NCBI GenBank assembly: GCA_905181785.1 | Contig: CAJIZC010000015.1 | Coordinates: 1-43,247, forward strand | Length of the DNA: 43,247 nt | From: an uncultured Candidatus Poseidoniales archaeon | GTDB lineage: Archaea; Thermoplasmatota; Poseidoniia; Poseidoniales; Poseidoniaceae | Direction: 5' to 3' | The notes under the pieces: model-generated | Told to the model about the DNA's origin: nothing | The model's input: the letters and a program-made list of their open reading frames with translations, nothing else | The model's database searches: none | Shown here: positions 8,201 through 14,924 of the stretch, piece after piece | Layout: each line of letters starts with the position of its first letter | How positions within the stretch are numbered: position 1 is the stretch's first letter | Made by a program: the position numbers and the translations under genes

Positions 8201-8988
8201 TCCTCCTCAGATGCTCCATCCTTTTCTGCGTCAATGTCTTGGGCTTCAACGTCTTCAATCGAACGCCCGACGAGTCGAATGAACACATCTTCAAGCGTTT
8301 CGTTTTGGTTTTTCTTGAGTCCTTTCACGGTACCAGCGGCAAGCACCTTTCCATCGTTGATGATCGCCATTCGGTTGCACATTCGTTCTGCCATTTCAAG
8401 GACGTGAGAACAGAGGAAAATCGTTCCCCCTTCTTTGACATGATCGAGCAGCCACTGACGGCATTTACGCTGATAAATCGGGTCGAGGTTGGCGAAAGGT
8501 TCGTCTAAAAACAGGAGTTTTGGTTTGTGAATGAAGGCGGCTGCGAGCATGACCTTCTGCCGCTGCCCCTTTGACAGGTCCTTGCACATCGTGTCTCTTT
8601 TTTCATCGAGACCAAACCATTCAAGCCAGTGCTCAACCTTGCCTTCAATGTCATCGACCCTGCGCAACCTCGCCACAAATTCAAGGAATTCTGTGGGGGT
8701 AAGAAAAGAAGGCGGTGATTCAGATTCGGGGACGATCCCGATGTTTGCTTTGACTTTTTGAGGATCGGCTACAGCGTTGACGCCGAGCACCTCAATTTGT
8801 CCTTTGCTGGGCCTCAGTTGGCCTGTTAGAAGTTTGATAAACGTCGATTTACCTGCACCGTTTGGCCCAAACACGCCGAAAAATTCACCCGCGTGAACTT
8901 CGACGTTCAACGGATGAAGGGCGATGAAATCACCGTACTTTTTGGCCATGTCTTTTGCCATGACGAGGGGCGCTTGTGATTCAACCAT
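8197..8988 (-). CDS. ABC transporter ATP-binding protein
   Basis: A 263-residue ABC ATPase with Walker A GPNGAGKSTF, a Q-loop (GIVPESESPPSF), the signature SKGQRQKVMLA, Walker B KLLFLDEPFANLDP and the switch His in FLCSHVLE. The signature begins LSKGQ rather than LSGGQ, a common variant in ABC-2 ATPases. It overlaps the permease gene by four bases and is the first gene of the pair. About 100 bases of shared upstream DNA separate it from the divergent crotonase gene. The C-terminal 40 residues are acidic and end in GASEEE. Confidence 0.92.
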   Translation of the reverse strand: MVESQAPLVMAKDMAKKYGDFIALHPLNVEVHAGEFFGVFGPNGAGKSTFIKLLTGQLRPSKGQIEVLGVNAVADPQKVKANIGIVPESESPPSFLTPTEFLEFVARLRRVDDIEGKVEHWLEWFGLDEKRDTMCKDLSKGQRQKVMLAAAFIHKPKLLFLDEPFANLDPIYQRKCRQWLLDHVKEGGTIFLCSHVLEMAERMCNRMAIINDGKVLAAGTVKGLKKNQNETLEDVFIRLVGRSIEDVEAQDIDAEKDGASEEE

Positions 8989-9117
8989 GCACAGAGCAGG
9001 CGGTCGTGGTCTTTGTATTCTTGGTTTTCAGTTGATGAACAGTCCTGTTTCTTGGGTCGGTGGAATGATGAACCGCGGTGCCGTGCCAAGGCCATGAGCG
9101 CCCCAGGAAGCGACGTG

Positions 9118-9936
9118 ATGTCAATCGAAGAGCACCCCATAGATTCGGAACAAGATGTTGGTTCAATCGCTCTAGTCACCATCAACCGGCCCGATAAACT
9201 CAACGCCTTGAACGCCGAAGTCATGGCGGCGATCAAGAGCATGGTGGCGTGGGTGGAATCAACGCCTCATGTACGGGTCGTTGTGATGACGGGTGCCCAA
9301 CCGAACACACCGCTAGAGGGTAAGCGTGCAAAACCAAATGCCTTTGTGGCCGGAGCGGATATCACTGAATTTGTCGGCAAAAAAAGCGATGACATTCGAG
9401 TGATGTTTGCAGATAACGCCGTAGAAGCGTTGTGGAATTTGAGCAAACCTACCCTTGCCATGGTTGACGGATTTGCTTTGGGCGGCGGCTGTGAAGTTGC
9501 TTGCTCATGCGACATACGCATCGCCTCTACGCGCTCCCGTTTTGGAACGCCTGAAATCAACCTCGGTCTGATTCCGGGCTATGGTGCCACGCAACGGCTT
9601 GCCAACCTCATCGGTTATGGAAAGACAATGGAGATGATTTTCACCGGTGAAATGGTCGATGCAGCGGAAGCTCATCGCATTGGCTTGGCCAACAAGGTAT
9701 GCGAGCCAGAAGATCTGCTTGAAACCACAATGTCAATGGCGCGCATGATTGGAAATAAATCATCAAACACCTTGCGCGTTGGAAAAGCAACGGTTCGGGC
9801 TGCGTTGGATGCCGGGCTCACTGAAGGCGTGGCAATCGAAGCAGAAGCTTTCGCTTCCTTGTTTGATTCGAAGGATAAGGAAATTGGAGTTGATGCGTTT
9901 TTGAATCGCACATCGCCAGAATGGATGCATGAATAA
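9118..9936 (+). CDS. Enoyl-CoA hydratase/isomerase (crotonase) family protein
   Basis: A 272-residue crotonase-fold enzyme. NAFVAGADITEF supplies the first oxyanion-hole segment, LGGGCEVACSCD the second with a catalytic-position Glu, and FGTPEINLGLIPGYGATQR the second catalytic-position Glu and the conserved family signature. With both Glu residues present, hydration of 2-enoyl-CoA in fatty-acid or amino-acid breakdown is the most likely reaction. AGGAAG at 9105-9110 lies 7 bases before the ATG at 9118, so I prefer this start to the in-frame ATG at 9094. Divergent from the ABC ATPase gene; the gene ends just before the strong hairpin at 9954. Confidence 0.87.
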   Translation: MSIEEHPIDSEQDVGSIALVTINRPDKLNALNAEVMAAIKSMVAWVESTPHVRVVVMTGAQPNTPLEGKRAKPNAFVAGADITEFVGKKSDDIRVMFADNAVEALWNLSKPTLAMVDGFALGGGCEVACSCDIRIASTRSRFGTPEINLGLIPGYGATQRLANLIGYGKTMEMIFTGEMVDAAEAHRIGLANKVCEPEDLLETTMSMARMIGNKSSNTLRVGKATVRAALDAGLTEGVAIEAEAFASLFDSKDKEIGVDAFLNRTSPEWMHE

Positions 9937-9953
9937 TCGGGGTTATGTGTGGG

Positions 9954-9985
9954 GGGAACAAGGGGGCCGAAGCCCCCAAGTTCCC
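9954..9985. terminator. Long hairpin between convergent genes (UUCG loop on minus strand)
   Basis: An almost perfect 32-base palindrome. Arms GGGAAC (9954-9959) and GTTCCC (9980-9985) enclose, across a symmetric two-base mismatch on each side, a second stem GGGGGC (9962-9967) and GCCCCC (9972-9977) closing a four-base loop. Read on the minus strand the loop is C(UUCG)G, one of the most stable RNA tetraloops. It sits between the stop of the crotonase gene (9936, +) and the stop of the basic protein gene (10034, -), so it could end or protect both transcripts. No long T-run follows on either strand, so it is not a classic intrinsic terminator. Confidence 0.6.
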
Positions 9986-10000
9986 GGCTCCCTCTCTCGA

Positions 10001-10049
10001 GGTGGTTGGCGCATTGCGCCTCAGGGGTCCAACTTATCGCCAGTGGCGA
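10001..10049 (-). other. Cluster of short hairpins at the 3' end of the basic protein gene
   Basis: Going down the minus strand towards the 9954-9985 hairpin there are three more small stems: TCGCC-ACT-GGCGA (about 10037-10049, inside the last codons of the basic protein), GGCGC-AAT-GCGCC (10008-10020), and CCTC-GAGA-GAGG with a GNRA loop (about 9991-10002). With the UUCG hairpin this makes four consecutive stems in about 95 bases, denser than anywhere else I noticed in the window. It could be a structured 3' untranslated region or a small RNA; no known RNA family is recognised. Confidence 0.4.
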
Positions 10050-10504
10050 GTGAAACCGTTTTTCTTTGCAAACGGTGCAAAGTGGTGCATATGCTTTCTC
10101 ACAGCCTCTCGGTTTTCAAAACTCCGAGGTATGATCCGGCTCACCTTGACGCCAGTGAGTTCGTCAACGACGGTATCACAATTCACTGCTTTCAGTTGTT
10201 CGAGCAGCCAAATGTTCTTTGCGTCTCGGGCCTCTTCACAATCACAGCATGGTTCCGGCTTCTGACTGCGCTCCGCAAGCCATTCTTGGCGTGCTAAGTT
10301 CGCCAGTTCACGCCGCTTCTGCTTGCGTTCTTCATTCTTGTCAAATGCTTCACGGTCTGCTTGTGAGAGGTTTTCACGGTTGGTTTTCCCTTTTTTATTC
10401 CCATCGCTGGGTTCGTAAGCGGTACGTCTCGGAGAAACTCGTCTGCCTGTGTGGCGGTCGATCCCGTTGTGTATTCGCTTGATGCCTTTTCGTTTCTTGT
10501 TCAT
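10034..10504 (-). CDS. Basic orphan protein of unknown function
   Basis: A 156-residue protein I do not recognise. About a quarter of its residues are Lys or Arg, concentrated in the first 90 (MNKKRKGIKR, RRVSPRRTAY, KNEERKQKRRE), with a helical charged middle, a CCDC cluster near residue 86-89 and a more ordinary C-terminal part (VVDELTGVKVSRIIPRSFEN). No signal peptide or membrane helix. The ATG at 10504 has GGAGG 11 bases upstream (10516-10520), which supports it as a real gene; the longer frame would begin at a TTG inside a hairpin. High charge suggests nucleic-acid binding, but this is inference. It is flanked on both sides by strong hairpins and by about 230 bases without another gene. 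Confidence 0.55.
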   Translation of the reverse strand: MNKKRKGIKRIHNGIDRHTGRRVSPRRTAYEPSDGNKKGKTNRENLSQADREAFDKNEERKQKRRELANLARQEWLAERSQKPEPCCDCEEARDAKNIWLLEQLKAVNCDTVVDELTGVKVSRIIPRSFENREAVRKHMHHFAPFAKKNGFTRHWR

Positions 10505-10737
10505 GTATCTTTTATCCTCCAATTGCCTTTTCTCGCTGAATGCACTTTCGGCATTCAACGCCTGAACAAAATGCCTCAAGGCATTCTGATTCGTTTTTCA
10601 GGGGCTGGTTGGGTTCATTGATACATGGCTAGGCACCGGGGATTCACACATTCGTGCATTATAATTACACATCCACAGTACTTAAATGTCCATAGGGGAT
10701 GTCCCTTTAATCGAGAAATATCAGGGTTATTTGACAC
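10505..10737. other. 233-base gene-free region with paired hairpins
   Basis: This is the upstream region of the basic orphan gene. It holds two stems built on related words: TGAATGC (10537-10543) with GCATTCA (10551-10557), and AATGCC (10570-10575) with GGCATT (10580-10585). Further out it is AT-rich, with TTATAATTACA near 10660-10672 that could be a TATA element for the minus strand. The part from 10686 to 10737 lies just after the CPBP protease stop and may hold its 3' end. No tRNA, SRP or RNase P RNA signature was found. Confidence 0.4.
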
Positions 10738-11457
10738 TCAAAAACCTATGATGAGGTGCCAAGCGATGCCAAACACAGCCACATCAGCGCAGGCGTGAGC
10801 GACCCATGCGACCCAAATACTTCGGTATTGCAGGTAAATCCATGAAAAAATAGCGCCACCTATGAACACGCCAAGCGAAGCTATGAAAGTACCAAGAGGG
10901 CTGATAAACATCATCAATGCGATGGTGTGGTGGACGGTAAACACGCCCGCAGAGAGGAATATAGCTCGCCATTTGCCGCCCAAGATTTCTTCAATTTTCG
11001 ATGTGATAAACCACCTGTAGACGTATTCTTCTAGGACAGAATTCACGAAGACCCAGAAGAATATCGCACCGGCCAGTGTTGAAGCAGTGGTCAAACCAAC
11101 AGGCTCGATAAGTTCGGTCATTGTCGTTTTATCGATCATCAGGTCGCCCAACAGAAGGTAGGCACCAATGATGAAGACCATCATGCCTAGACCAAGGCCC
11201 AACGATACCAACCAACCGCCTTGGGCTGGTTTCGACCACGATGCAGGTTTCCCTTCGACCTTGAGGTGCCAGAAAGCCGGGAGGCCAAAAATCCACAACT
11301 TAGTGAAAATGAACACAAAGACAGCAATCATGCCTGCCTGAAAAATAAACCCAGTAATGGTGGAAATCGAGGGTGCAATTGCGACCAAGCACAGCCCAAG
11401 CAATGCTGTTGAATGGGTCCATTTTTGGCCCGAGGTCAACGTTTGCTGTTCACCCAT
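10738..11457 (-). CDS. CPBP family intramembrane metalloprotease
   Basis: A 239-residue multi-helix membrane protein of the CPBP/CAAX-protease (Abi) family. The three defining motifs are visible: EEYVYRWF (Glu-Glu and Arg), FTVHHTIALMMF (His), and WVAHACADVAVF (His and Asp), all in the C-terminal half between hydrophobic helices. Members cleave within or next to the membrane; in archaea their substrates are mostly unknown. The ATG at 11457 is preferred over the TTG one codon earlier. It lies downstream of an unknown membrane protein gene on the same strand with a 53-base gap, so it may share a transcript with 11511-12434. Confidence 0.85.
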   Translation of the reverse strand: MGEQQTLTSGQKWTHSTALLGLCLVAIAPSISTITGFIFQAGMIAVFVFIFTKLWIFGLPAFWHLKVEGKPASWSKPAQGGWLVSLGLGLGMMVFIIGAYLLLGDLMIDKTTMTELIEPVGLTTASTLAGAIFFWVFVNSVLEEYVYRWFITSKIEEILGGKWRAIFLSAGVFTVHHTIALMMFISPLGTFIASLGVFIGGAIFSWIYLQYRSIWVAWVAHACADVAVFGIAWHLIIGF

Positions 11458-11510
11458 CAAGAAGGTCTACCCTTCACCGCTCTTGAATCTTGAGCAGGCC
11501 ATTGGGCGGC

Positions 11511-12434
11511 TCAAGCGTTCATTTCATCCTTCAATGCCGCCAAAGCACCGCTTGCCGGTGGTAGAGGCAAAGGTGGCAGTTCTCCACCAAGCGCTGGAAG
11601 CGGTGGAAGAGGCTTACCATCTGGGTCCAGCAGCACTGGAAGGGTTGGAACTTCTTCCTTTTTGACTTGCTCAAAGCCGCTGTCAAGAGGTGTCCGCAAC
11701 TTGAGAATGCGAGATTCATCAATTCTGATGAAGGTTGCACCGTAAATATGGCCTGGTTCTGGGTTTTCTGGCTCAACAAGGACACTGTGGCCGTGGCCCG
11801 GTGTTTGAAGTAGAGCTACGACGTCTTCGCCAGCGGTTTGATCTTCCCAGAGTTTAGCGGTTGAGGCTCGAATCTCTGCAAGTTGGCCCCGGCGCCGCTT
11901 TTCGATGCGCTCTCGTACGACGTCATGGTCGATCCGTCGTTGCTTAACCGTCGCTTCGATGTCGGCATCTTCGACCGATTCAGCGGAAACTTCGACCACA
12001 AATTCGCCGGCGACGTGAACATCTTCCATCTCGAGGGTCACTTCGACGAGTTCCTCTTCTGATTCTCCTTCTGTTGAAGCCATTGCGGCCAACGCTGCTG
12101 CCTTCTCGGCTTCAGCTGCTTGAATTTTAGCAAGTTTGCGTTCCCTGAGCGTTGCGCCATCCAAATTATTCTGATTGACGGCGTCGGGTATGTCGAGGCC
12201 AGAATCTTCCTGTTCCGGTTCTGCCTCTTCGATGGTTTGCATCTCCGCTGGTGGCGCTTGTCGGGTTCGCTTTGGCTTTGAAGCATCAGAAGAGCCTATG
12301 AAAATCAAGCAACCAAGAATGATTGAACCGATGAGGCTCCAAGCAACTTCATCCTTCAATGAACTTGCAAACGCAATGTAAATCGCAGTGGCGGTGAGAG
12401 CGTAAACTCCCGACATCCTCCGTAGAAATAGCAT
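11511..12434 (-). CDS. Membrane-anchored acidic coiled-coil protein, unknown function
   Basis: A 307-residue protein with two N-terminal membrane helices (YALTATAIYIAFASSL and SLIGSIILGCLIFIGSS) followed by a long hydrophilic part. The middle is rich in Glu and Ala with heptad-like runs (ERKLAKIQAAEAEKAAAL, RIEKRRRGQLAEIRA), consistent with a coiled coil, then a compact segment (ATFIRIDESRILKLRTPL) and a Pro/Leu-rich tail (PPLPALGGELPPLPLPP). No recognised family. I start at the ATG at 12434; the open frame runs 18 bases further to a TTG, with GTG also possible. It follows the RdgB gene by about 30 bases and may be co-transcribed. A role in tethering something to the membrane is a guess. Confidence 0.7.
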   Translation of the reverse strand: MLFLRRMSGVYALTATAIYIAFASSLKDEVAWSLIGSIILGCLIFIGSSDASKPKRTRQAPPAEMQTIEEAEPEQEDSGLDIPDAVNQNNLDGATLRERKLAKIQAAEAEKAAALAAMASTEGESEEELVEVTLEMEDVHVAGEFVVEVSAESVEDADIEATVKQRRIDHDVVRERIEKRRRGQLAEIRASTAKLWEDQTAGEDVVALLQTPGHGHSVLVEPENPEPGHIYGATFIRIDESRILKLRTPLDSGFEQVKKEEVPTLPVLLDPDGKPLPPLPALGGELPPLPLPPASGALAALKDEMNA

Positions 12435-12466
12435 GTGCCTCACCAACTCCAATCTGCCTCAACTTA

Positions 12467-13123
12467 TCATGCTGATGGCAACTGACGCAGTAAGTCTTCA
12501 AGCGCCCTTGAACGGTGGCTGAAGGTTTGCTTTTCCTCAAGCGAAATCCCGCCAAAGGTTGTGCCGTGGGTGCTCACCGCACCGTAAGTGCCGGCAGGGA
12601 GAGGTTGGTTGTCTTCATCCAAGTCAGATGGAACAAAAATAGGGTCAAATCCAAATCCTTCTCCTTCGGTGATTTCAGATGCGATCCAGCCCGGACAGGT
12701 TCCGTTGCCGATGAAGACCTCGCCTTTGTGCCACATTACAGCCACCGCTTGGAACGAAGCTCGACGCAGTTTAGCGGATTGAACAGGGTCTTCAGAACCT
12801 AAGTGGTCAAGCAGCCGCAAGATGCCTGAGCATCCAATTGTGTTGAGTGCGTAAGCCGCATACACGCCAGGGAATCCATCCAAAGCGTCAACAAACAGTC
12901 CGGCGTCTTCCACCATCAAAAGGTCATCAGGATGCTCTAGGAAAGGAACGGCTTGCTGAATTTTAGCCATTGCCACTTCTGTGAGTCCATCCGCTTGCGG
13001 TTCGACCACAGTCCCTTCCGGGACCATGAGTTGCTTGACATCATACCCCAACGGCTGGAGATGGTGGGCTGCTTCCTTGATTTTCCCTTGGTTGCCTGTC
13101 AGAAACCACACGGTTCGTCCCAT
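12467..13123 (-). CDS. rdgB: XTP/dITP diphosphatase (RdgB/HAM1 family)
   Basis: A 218-residue house-cleaning pyrophosphatase that removes non-canonical purine nucleoside triphosphates. The family motifs are in order: FLTGNQGKIKEA at the N-terminus, VEDAGLFVDALDGFPGVYAA (the SGL/PG-type substrate loop), GFGFDPIFVPS and a Ser/His-Arg end SHRSRALEDLL. The length is slightly above the usual 185-200 because of a short insert after DDNQPLPAGTYG. The ATG at 13123 follows a GGAGGGG sequence closely. It is divergent from crcB, sharing about 100 bases of upstream DNA. Confidence 0.92.
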   Translation of the reverse strand: MGRTVWFLTGNQGKIKEAAHHLQPLGYDVKQLMVPEGTVVEPQADGLTEVAMAKIQQAVPFLEHPDDLLMVEDAGLFVDALDGFPGVYAAYALNTIGCSGILRLLDHLGSEDPVQSAKLRRASFQAVAVMWHKGEVFIGNGTCPGWIASEITEGEGFGFDPIFVPSDLDEDNQPLPAGTYGAVSTHGTTFGGISLEEKQTFSHRSRALEDLLRQLPSA

Positions 13124-13225
13124 ACCCCTCCGAGGTGGTATCGGTTTTGAGATATCCCCCTCAAGTGACTGACTTCATGCGCCTCTTTCCGGCAGTTTTG
13201 TTAGCCATGGCTGAAAGCAAAGGTC

Positions 13226-13597
13226 ATGCTTCAACAGATTCTGATCGTTGCCGTTGGTGGAGCAGTCGGTGCTGCCTTGAGGTATTTGATTGGGGAATGG
13301 GTGGCTCATGACGGATTCCCGTACGCCACCTTGGGCGTGAACCTCATCGGATCTTTGCTGCTTGGAGTTCTCACGGTCAGCGTTGCACAGCACCTCATTT
13401 CGACCAACCTCGCTCTTCTATTAGCCACCGGCGTGCTCGGTGCATTCACCACCATGTCGACTTTTTCAGTCGAAACGGTCACCTTGTTTGACCAGGGCGA
13501 TTCAACGGTTGCCCTTTCTTACATCGGTTTAACGATGATTCTGTGCCCATTGCTCGCTTTAATTGGTTGGAAACTCGGTGAAGCAATCTGGCTTTGA
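13226..13597 (+). CDS. crcB: CrcB/Fluc fluoride ion channel
   Basis: A 123-residue four-helix membrane protein. The family signatures are clear: VGGAVGAALRYLIGEW at the start, ATLGVNLIGSLLLGVL in the second helix and GVLGAFTTMSTFSVETV, the Phe/Thr-box that lines the fluoride path, in the third. Fluc channels work as antiparallel dimers that let toxic fluoride leave the cell. The gene stands alone on the plus strand; I looked for a fluoride riboswitch in the 100 bases upstream and did not find its conserved core. Confidence 0.93.
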   Translation: MLQQILIVAVGGAVGAALRYLIGEWVAHDGFPYATLGVNLIGSLLLGVLTVSVAQHLISTNLALLLATGVLGAFTTMSTFSVETVTLFDQGDSTVALSYIGLTMILCPLLALIGWKLGEAIWL

Positions 13598-13699
13598 GCT
13601 AATTTTGGCCAACAGCATGGGTTTATGTATTGCAATCTCGAAGGCTTACTGAGGGGCAGATGCAAGTGAAATGTTTCGTAACCCCTAAGAGATGATACC

Positions 13700-14119
13700 A
13701 TGCTGCACGCTACATTAATCGCAAAACTAAACGAAGCCCTTGGATGGGAATTGAGAGCCATCAACATGTACGCTCATTATGCTGCCAACGTGCGAGGCAT
13801 TCACCGTTTGCAACTCGGTCCTATGTTTGACTCAGAAGCAACAGAGTCCTTGGCCCACGCCAACATTGTGCGCCAATCGATTGTCAAGTTGCAAGGAATC
13901 CCTGTGACAGAGCGGGCGCCTCATCCAATCATTCACACTACAGAGTATTCTGAAATGCTTCAATTTTCCCTCGAAACTGAGACCCAAGCGGCAGCTGTGT
14001 ACGGTGATGTGATGATTCAGTTGGAAGAAGCAGACGATCAAGACCTCAAAGACGCCATCGAACAAATCTACCTCGCCGAGTTGCGCAGTGTGGAAGAACT
14101 TCGCTTGTTGATGGAATAA
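13700..14119 (+). CDS. Ferritin-like protein (bacterioferritin/Dps-type fold)
   Basis: A 139-residue, all-helical protein resembling bacterioferritin: helix A carries WELRAINMY (Glu17, Tyr24), helix B carries TESLAHANIV (Glu49, His53), helix C has FSLETETQAAAVYGD (Glu near 91) and helix D ends AELRSVEELRLL. Bacterioferritins hold a di-iron site with two ExxH motifs. Here the first is spaced as ExxxH and the last helix has no His, so the ferroxidase centre is incomplete by inspection. It may be a variant iron-storage, DNA-protection or electron-carrier protein. A TTTATGTA element at about 13620-13627 may be its TATA box. Its TAA abuts the stop of the convergent bud32 gene. Confidence 0.72.
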   Translation: MLHATLIAKLNEALGWELRAINMYAHYAANVRGIHRLQLGPMFDSEATESLAHANIVRQSIVKLQGIPVTERAPHPIIHTTEYSEMLQFSLETETQAAAVYGDVMIQLEEADDQDLKDAIEQIYLAELRSVEELRLLME

Positions 14120-14803
14120 TCATCCATGATAACGCACTCGTGTGCGTACATTCTCAAGGCGTTTTAGCACTTCAGTGGCTGTAGGAACAGCCCCACCGGT
14201 TTGATCGATCGGTGCACCTTGTCGTTGTTCCTCTGCCTCGTACCCGTTGATCAAATGATGGATTGCATCGGTGATGTCGGGGTGTGAAGCGCCAAGGATT
14301 TCGTCGATGACATGGAGGTCGATTCCAAACCTTTCCACTTCATAATCAATAACAGCGAGTCCAAAATCGATCAATGTAGCGTTGCCCTTTTTGTCAACCA
14401 AGACGTTGTTTGTTGACAAATCTCCATGGGTGATGGCAAGTCGATGCACATTGCGAATCGCCGAGCCTGTGCTTTCAAGGGCCTTCTGAATGAATTCCTC
14501 GTCCATTGAGGCATCGCGTAGCACTTCGATCAGTGGACGCCCCGGCATCCGTTCCATGACCATGATGCCAGCCTCGACATCGAGATCAAACAACGCTGGA
14601 ACCGGTAACCCTGCTCGGTGCATCCGCACCATAAGGCGCGCTTCACTCATCATTCGCCGGTGGCCCAATCGATGGTCCAAATCAGGATGACGCCACGCTC
14701 TTGGGCGCCGCTGCTTTCGAACGGCTGCACGCCCCATCCAGTCACCCGACCAGACTTCAGCCTCTGCACCGAGGTGCAAACGCTCACCCTCTTGGAAGAC
14801 CAT
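14120..14803 (-). CDS. bud32: Bud32-type KEOPS complex kinase/ATPase
   Basis: A 227-residue small protein-kinase-like ATPase of the KEOPS complex, which helps make the t6A37 modification of ANN-reading tRNAs. The ATP-binding Lys is in AAVRKQ (Lys30), the pairing Glu in MSEARLM (Glu54), the catalytic loop is THGDLSTNNVLV (Asp128, Asn133) and the metal loop LIDFGLAV (Asp146). The C-terminal HVIDEILGASHPD is typical of Bud32. In many Euryarchaeota Kae1 and Bud32 are one fused protein; here Bud32 is free-standing and no Kae1 is next to it. The start ATG at 14803 gives a full-length N-terminus. Confidence 0.92.
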   Translation of the reverse strand: MVFQEGERLHLGAEAEVWSGDWMGRAAVRKQRRPRAWRHPDLDHRLGHRRMMSEARLMVRMHRAGLPVPALFDLDVEAGIMVMERMPGRPLIEVLRDASMDEEFIQKALESTGSAIRNVHRLAITHGDLSTNNVLVDKKGNATLIDFGLAVIDYEVERFGIDLHVIDEILGASHPDITDAIHHLINGYEAEEQRQGAPIDQTGGAVPTATEVLKRLENVRTRVRYHG

Positions 14804-14871
14804 GTAGGGTGCTCAAGGCGCTGGTTTATCAAATCTTTAGATGTGGATTGATTCAATAAGGGTCACGCTTT

Positions 14872-14880
14872 GGGATATAT
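14872..14880 (+). promoter_or_regulatory. Putative TATA box of nadA
   Basis: TGGGATATAT ends at 14880. A start of transcription about 25 bases further would fall near 14903-14906, after the first in-frame ATG (14889). This argues for translation from the ATG at 14907 or, more likely, 14925. Confidence 0.45.
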
Positions 14881-14924
14881 GAGTCACCATGACCGTGTCC
14901 CTCCCAATGTGTTCCGTGGACTTC

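Noticed and set aside
10505-10737. SRP RNA or RNase P RNA gene in the gene-free region near 10.6 kb
   Set aside because: None of the conserved words of either RNA was found, and the hairpins present are short and separate.
9937-10737. Insertion sequence or integrated element around the basic orphan
   Set aside because: No transposase or integrase, no terminal inverted repeats spanning the region and no target-site duplication could be seen.
13124-13225. Possible fluoride riboswitch upstream of crcB
   Set aside because: The conserved core of the fluoride aptamer and its pseudoknot could not be found in the 100 bases between rdgB and crcB.
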